From Apis mellifera (taxonomy: Eukaryota; Arthropoda; Insecta; Hymenoptera; Apidae): 64,000 bases of DNA. The notes beneath the pieces were generated by a model. It did no database searches, was not told where the DNA came from, and saw nothing but the letters and a program-made list of their open reading frames with translations. A program made the translations under genes and the position numbers. Where the stretch lies: positions 7,225,881-7,289,880 of the forward strand of contig NC_037646.1 of the NCBI RefSeq assembly GCF_003254395.2. The letters run 5' to 3'. Each line of letters starts with the position of its first letter. Positions within the stretch are counted from its first letter, which is position 1. Shown one piece after another: positions 59,346 to 64,000 of this stretch.

Positions 59346-60330
59346 TCTCTGCCAACCAAAATCTTACGGTTTGGTAAATAGAATAACAGCAAGAGAATAT
59401 CGAAATTCGTCTTATGATATTCGACAGCTACGTGACTCTAATCGTTCAACCATTGAATTTGTCTTTAATTACACTCAAATTCAATTCTTATTATTGTTTG
59501 AAAGTTCTCGACGATACTTGATAGATAGATGTTATAAACTATCTTTGGAAGAGATCAATTAATTTTATACGTAAGATTCGAATTATTTTCTTTTCCTCTT
59601 ATCATTATTCTTTATATCATATTTATTTTTGAAGAGAAAATCTTCTTTTATACAATCGTTATTTTAAAAGAAATCGTAATTACGAGATTTCAAATTGTGC
59701 ACAAAGAAACACATGTCATAAGAGGTTCGATTTCTCGATAGTTACTCGATCGCTTTGCTCAACACCACCGTGTTCCATTCTCCTCTCCTTTCCAACAACC
59801 ACTATTCTCGCCCTCCCTACACTTTCGATACGATTACCCGATAACAGATCAAAGAGAGGCTCTCCTCGCCTCTCCTTATTCCGCCAGTTTGTACGCATTC
59901 CAAGCCTTCCCCTTGGCATCGATATCTATCCAAACTCTCTCTCTCTCTCTCTTTGAAAAGTATCCTCATCATCCTCCATGTCTCCTTATAAGCCCAGCCG
60001 TCTTTATTACCTAGCGTTGAAGGATGTGGACTTAGGTTAACGGAGTGTTCCACCCTTTTTTTCCTCCTCTATCTCTCTCTATCTCTCTCTCTCGTTCCTT
60101 TCAACCGTCCTCTTGTGCTTTGGTGCCAAGGCAAAAGACGGCAGTAAACCGCAAACGACCTCGAGTCTCTAACGAGGGTGCGCATTAGTCACGGGCGGCG
60201 AACCGTATGGGCTAAGATATTACGCGTGATGCAATTTTATTTACGAGCTGCGATTACAAGTCGGCCCTTAATCGCGTTTTTTTATTTTCGTCGAGCGTGT
60301 GTGTTCGTTCGTCGACGCCCGGAAACGGTG
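59346..60330. other. mixed interval, CpG-rich at 60110-60330
   Basis: A/T-rich to 59720, then pyrimidine-rich on the plus strand with (TC)n runs near 59935 and 60070. The 60110-60330 block has many CG words (GTCGACGCCCGG) and could be regulatory. No exon is supported. Confidence 0.4.
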
Positions 60331-60333
60331 TCC

Positions 60334-60360
60334 TATATATATATATATATATATATATAT
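60334..60360. repeat. (TA)n microsatellite, about 13 units
   Basis: Perfect alternating tract. Confidence 0.95.
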
Positions 60361-61689
60361 CTAAAAAGTTATTTTTATAAAAATTCATTTCTAAAAAAAC
60401 ATGTTTTAGAATAATAAGGTAATTTCAAATTATTAATATTCTTGAAAATATTATAAAGAATAAAACTCAGTTGTAAATTTTTGCTCTAACCATTATTAGA
60501 AGATTAAATTTCATTTAATTACAAAAGCTAACAAAATTGGATATAATTAAATATTAAAATTGAAAATGTATATATATATATATGTACGATTTTCCATGGA
60601 GTTGTTGTCACGAAGAAAAAATGAGGATTAGGAGTTTATTGGTAATTTTTGGTAATGCGTGTACATGATGCGTGTCGTTTTGTGCACGTGGTAAATAGGC
60701 AAAGATTAGTTTTTGAGAATTTTAGAGGAGGGATTTTGGACCGATTCGATGATTATTTTTGGAGAAAATATTTTTATTTGTTATATATTTGACGATTGTC
60801 AAATGTGATGATAATTGTAATGCTCCAGGAATAATCAAACAAGGATTATTCCATCCTGTTTTTGGCGAATCGAAAGTCTTTTCAATTTAGACGATATTAA
60901 AATCTGTGATTAGACATGGTAGAAAGATAGCTCAGTTTTCACTCTGTATATAGACACGCGTGTCAAATTTCAAGCAGTATTTCGCGTAAGATTAATTACT
61001 GATGTTATCTTTAGCTGTTGCTATGAGCTTAAGTTACGATTAGAATGTCCTTAGTCTAAAATATGATGTCTACGAGATAATGTAAATTAATCAGTTTGTC
61101 CCAAGATATGCCCGGCGTGATAAACATCTCAATCCCAACTACCTAAAACCACCATCATGCATGATTTAATTCCCTCCCCTCCGAATTTCATGCTTACAAT
61201 TCATTGAACGATTGAACAAATCGATCGGTTCGGCGAAACAATGAAATCAATATACGAAAAATATTAAACTTGTGTAAATGGAACCGAATCCTTGCTCGAA
61301 ATGATTGCCGTTTCACAACAAAATCCTCCACCCCTTTCCTCCCCCTCAAAAAAGTCAAAAACCAATCCCTCAAAAAAATATAAATGCGCAACAGCTGAAA
61401 AATTCATCAAACATCGACGATAAATCTCTCATCAGAGTCGGATCATTCGAAAAGAATTACTATTCGCGAATAAAAAAAAAAAAAAGAAAAAAAAGAAAAA
61501 AATGAAAAATTGCGCAGAGATATGGATTATTCTCCCGATGGTTGTTCACAATGATTGTCATCGAGGAATGGAAAATCGAGGGAGAGAAATGGAGAAAGGC
61601 CGGTGGCAACTGATTAACAGCGAACAAGAGCCTCTCTACTCTTTTTTTTTTTTCTTTCTTTTTTTTTTCTACATTGGCGGCAATTTCAT
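60361..61689. other. AT-rich interval, no gene seen
   Basis: Short (TA)n near 60570, A-runs near 61470-61505, and T-runs near 61641-61668. The open frames at 61305-61696 include poly-Lys and poly-Phe from these runs. Confidence 0.5.
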
Positions 61690-61819
61690 CGTGTAATCGG
61701 AGGATTACGGATCGGGGGCGGCGTCTGCAGAAATTTATCTACAACGTGCAGCTAAATCGCGTGCGCACGATCCAGCTAGGTGAGCACCTAATAGCACGTA
61801 GGTGGCCACAGCCACGTAC

Positions 61820-61912
61820 CTGGGATTTCCAATCGTTCGCCCGGCCACGTTGGTTGGCTCGCCAAAGCTTGATGTAATTGCACTCTGTCCTACGATTCGC
61901 CGCAATGATTTG
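61820..61912 (-). CDS. candidate 93-nt minus-strand exon
   Basis: On the minus strand CGTTTCTGAAACCAG is a moderate acceptor ending at 61913. CCCAG followed by GTACGTGGC at 61819 is a good donor. Two frames are open: one reads KSLRRIVGQSAITSSFGEPT and on, the other QIIAANRRTECNYIKLWRAN and on. It sits inside a GC-rich block (about 61690-61990) that also holds a plus-strand donor-like site (CAGCTAG then GTGAGCACC, 61780). It may instead be a conserved non-coding element. I recognise neither peptide. Confidence 0.2.
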
Positions 61913-61950
61913 CTGGTTTCAGAAACGCGAATAGCCGAAATCTAGTATAT

Positions 61951-61970
61951 ATCCGGTCGAACGGCCGGAT
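61951..61970. repeat. GC-rich short hairpin
   Basis: ATCCGG and CCGGAT flank an 8-base loop. It lies at the edge of a CpG-rich block. Confidence 0.5.
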
Positions 61971-62279
61971 CGCTCGTATTTTTCAACGATCTCGTTGTGT
62001 CGCGTCGACACAATATCGATTTTTATATCATTGCGACAACGCGAAATGAAATTGTTCTACGTTTTTATTTTTAATCCATTTGAAAGATTTTAAATAAAGG
62101 CGTAAAAATTAATATTAGAAATTTCATCCCCAAAAAAAAAATGGTTCAACAATGATTTAAACAAATTTTAAACAAATATTGAAAGTTACACTTTCTAGTT
62201 AAAATCGAAAAAATTTTGCTCGAAATCGATAACGTCGCGCAAATAAATCACCGCGAATCGAATACCCTACGTATCGAGT

Positions 62280-62745
62280 TTCCCTTAAGCAAAATAATCT
62301 TGCAACGCGGCAGACTTATTACGTCAAACGTAGGTCGGCTGTTTCCAATTTTCATATAAATCAAACAATTACAGCAACTGTCCACAACAAAGCCCGCGAC
62401 CGGTTCCCCATAAATGCAATTTCACCTCGAGTTCCGCATAAAGTAGTTTTCCCTCCTCTGTATGCATTGTGTTGTTCGAGCAGGGGGATTGTAAGAGTCT
62501 TGGGGGTACAGCGGCCGATCTCCCAGCCGGAGAAAGCCGAAGTTGGCCGAAGGCGGGTCGAATAGGGAAGGGCCGTAAGGGCTGCATAATTCGTGGCGCG
62601 TGTGTTGATCTTTCGATATTACCAACCCACTTTGGCACTGGCTACCCTTACGAAATAATAGATGCCGGACAAAATTTCATCGAGGGGGAATATAAACTTT
62701 TGTACATTGGTATAACGAATTGCGTTCGATCGTTCGTTATTCGAT
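62280..62745. promoter_or_regulatory. GC-rich patch, possible enhancer or promoter
   Basis: Balanced to GC-rich for about 400 bases, with CAGCGGCCGATC and CCCAGCCGGAGAAAGCCGAA words. Frames are open on both strands (62369-62747). The 89-92-codon translations have no recognised domain. Confidence 0.25.
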
Positions 62746-62749
62746 AACG

Positions 62750-63241
62750 CGATTCAATTGAAATTCAAATTCGCCTCGCGAAGATGGAAAGAGAATTTCG
62801 CGTTCGCGTTGACGACTTTACGATTGATCGATCTCGATGGTATTCTTCGAGCGTGTTTTTTTCACCATTTTCGATGATAATTTTTAACTTGTTTTAACGA
62901 AATATGTGCTTCTTTTTCGAGATGAAAAGTGATAAGAAAGTTTTGGAAAATTGGTATTGCGTGTATTGTTGGGTTTTTAAAAATCTCTAATTTCTGGAAT
63001 AAAAATTTCGAATTCTCTTCTTATAAGAAGTAATCAGATTATAGAATATTAATTGATATGAATATGAAGTGATAATGGAAACTCATATTTCAATTATTAA
63101 ATTAGATTATTTCATAATACTGTTGATAATAAACACCTATCTTATTTAGATAAATAATAGTGATTCATATAATAATAATATAATAATATCGTGCCAATTT
63201 TCCGATCTACAGCCCGATAATCGCAGCTCTGACACAATAAA
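62750..63241. other. AT-rich interval, no gene seen
   Basis: CpG words cease after about 62830. ATAATAATAT runs lie near 63165-63190. No exon is supported. Confidence 0.5.
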
Positions 63242-63565
63242 GCCAATAATCATCCTAATAAACTATCAATCCCGATACAAATAATTTCCATAAATTTCCG
63301 TCAAGTGAAATTAAATTGGAAATATATTAGATTATAATTTAAAAAAAAGCTAATGATACAACATCAATTCACAATCCACTTAATTTCGACATAACTAAAA
63401 GCCAATAACCGTACAAACTATCAAACCTGATTCAATATTTTTAATGTAATAACAATATCGATAAAACATCGTATTAAATCCCCGATTCTAATCCACAATT
63501 CTAACCCAAACTCCAACACCAACACCAATCCGATAACCACTCGATAATAAACTATCAAACGTATA
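63242..63565. repeat. diverged direct repeats around AAACTATCAA
   Basis: (A)GCCAATAA(C/T) followed within ~20 bases by AAACTATCAA occurs near 63240 and 63401, and CGATAATAAACTATCAAACG near 63542. Spacing is irregular. C is confined mostly to CCA and CAA words. Confidence 0.4.
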
Positions 63566-63809
63566 TATACGTATAGCAAATACAATGCAAACAGTTTGGA
63601 GCGATCAGTAGCCAATTCGATAGCTGCAATGGAAACAAATCCCCTACTAGTATTCTCCGTTTCCGGTATCCGTGGCAAGGTCTCCCTCTCTCAGGAGTCC
63701 AAGGACAGGCTGGTTAACAAAGCCACGGGGATCGTCCCACGGCTACGTGACTAAAGACAGAATTTCCGAGTTTCCACCCAGCTAAGGCCAATTCCCCTTT
63801 GGTTTACAG

Positions 63810-63971
63810 CGGAAGTTCCGCGAGACTCTTCCACGCCTCGAGGCTGAATCTTGGCGGATGGAAATGGAAACACAGCACGTTTGCCAACTATCCGGCCGCG
63901 GGCGATGTTCGAGCGGGAAGCACGAATTTATGCCATCGCGACCTCCGCAAGGCGACCAGGATCAAGTCTGA
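63810..63971 (+). CDS. candidate 3'-terminal coding exon (53 codons)
   Basis: A pyrimidine-rich acceptor CCCCTTTGGTTTACAG ends at 63809. The frame starting at 63810 (CGG AAG TTC) is open for 53 codons to TGA at 63969-63971. The translation is hydrophilic and begins RKFRETLPRLEAESWRMEME, then a Gly/Ser/Arg-rich part and a Gln/Asp-rich end. The block is GC-rich, so an open frame this long is not remarkable. No family recognised. An upstream coding partner is not visible. Confidence 0.2.
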   Translation, partial: RKFRETLPRLEAESWRMEMETQHVCQLSGRGRCSSGKHEFMPSRPPQGDQDQV

Positions 63972-64000
63972 ATAATTGGATCGACTCTCAATTCAACTTG

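Noticed and set aside
59715..59760. tRNA B-box-like GGTTCGATT
   Set aside because: No A-box at the right distance and no cloverleaf pairing; no other tRNA candidate was found.

Overview
This is a eukaryotic nuclear window, most probably from an insect and plausibly a bee or other hymenopteran. It is strongly A+T-rich, with many short patches that are rich in CpG. It is full of microsatellites ((AT)n, (GA)n, (CA)n, (GGA)n), polypurine and polypyrimidine tracts and small tandem duplications. I could identify no transposon coding remnant. The species call is an inference from composition; no protein here anchors it. I recognise no complete protein-coding gene, no rRNA and no tRNA. Most long open frames are products of low-complexity DNA. 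The window is best read as a gene-poor intergenic or long-intron interval holding a few candidate exons and much repeat structure.

Left edge (1-2.2 kb): a candidate minus-strand gene fragment. Two short exons (774-630 and 403-359) have good splice signals and matching phase. The next intron holds a strong stem-loop and a 26-bp palindrome. A 122-bp terminal-inverted-repeat unit, an (AT)n tract and an AATA-rich degenerate repeat field follow. From 2.2 to 12.9 kb there is AT-rich DNA, a 212/204-bp tandem duplication (4481-4896), CpG-rich patches (5.3-5.7 and 10.66-10.98 kb), one 151-codon open frame of doubtful reality (6514-6969) and a degenerate ~90-bp tandem repeat (11.0-11.34 kb).

The most structured part is 13.0-15.15 kb. 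Two 14-unit arrays of a 26-bp repeat lie exactly 1603 bp apart, each followed by a diverged copy of a ~50-bp module. Between them sits a ~523-bp tandem duplication that carries four more copies of the module. Each 26-bp unit has four GG runs on the minus strand, so each array is a regular ladder of possible two-tier G-quadruplexes.

From 15 to 64 kb I find possible non-coding exons on the plus strand (17909-18046 and 25225-25361, both with strong polypyrimidine tracts and GTAAGT donors) and weaker coding-exon candidates (56351-56426 plus, 61820-61912 minus, 63810-63971 plus). There is also a compact two-hairpin element at 22205-22275, several diverged local duplications (48.9, 51.4 and 59.2 kb), long (GA)n tracts (31.4 and 49.5-49.7 kb) and many CpG-rich patches that may be promoters or enhancers. 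No operon-like or pathway-level gene collaboration can be inferred. Any shared function would have to be one or more long, sparse transcripts running through the window.
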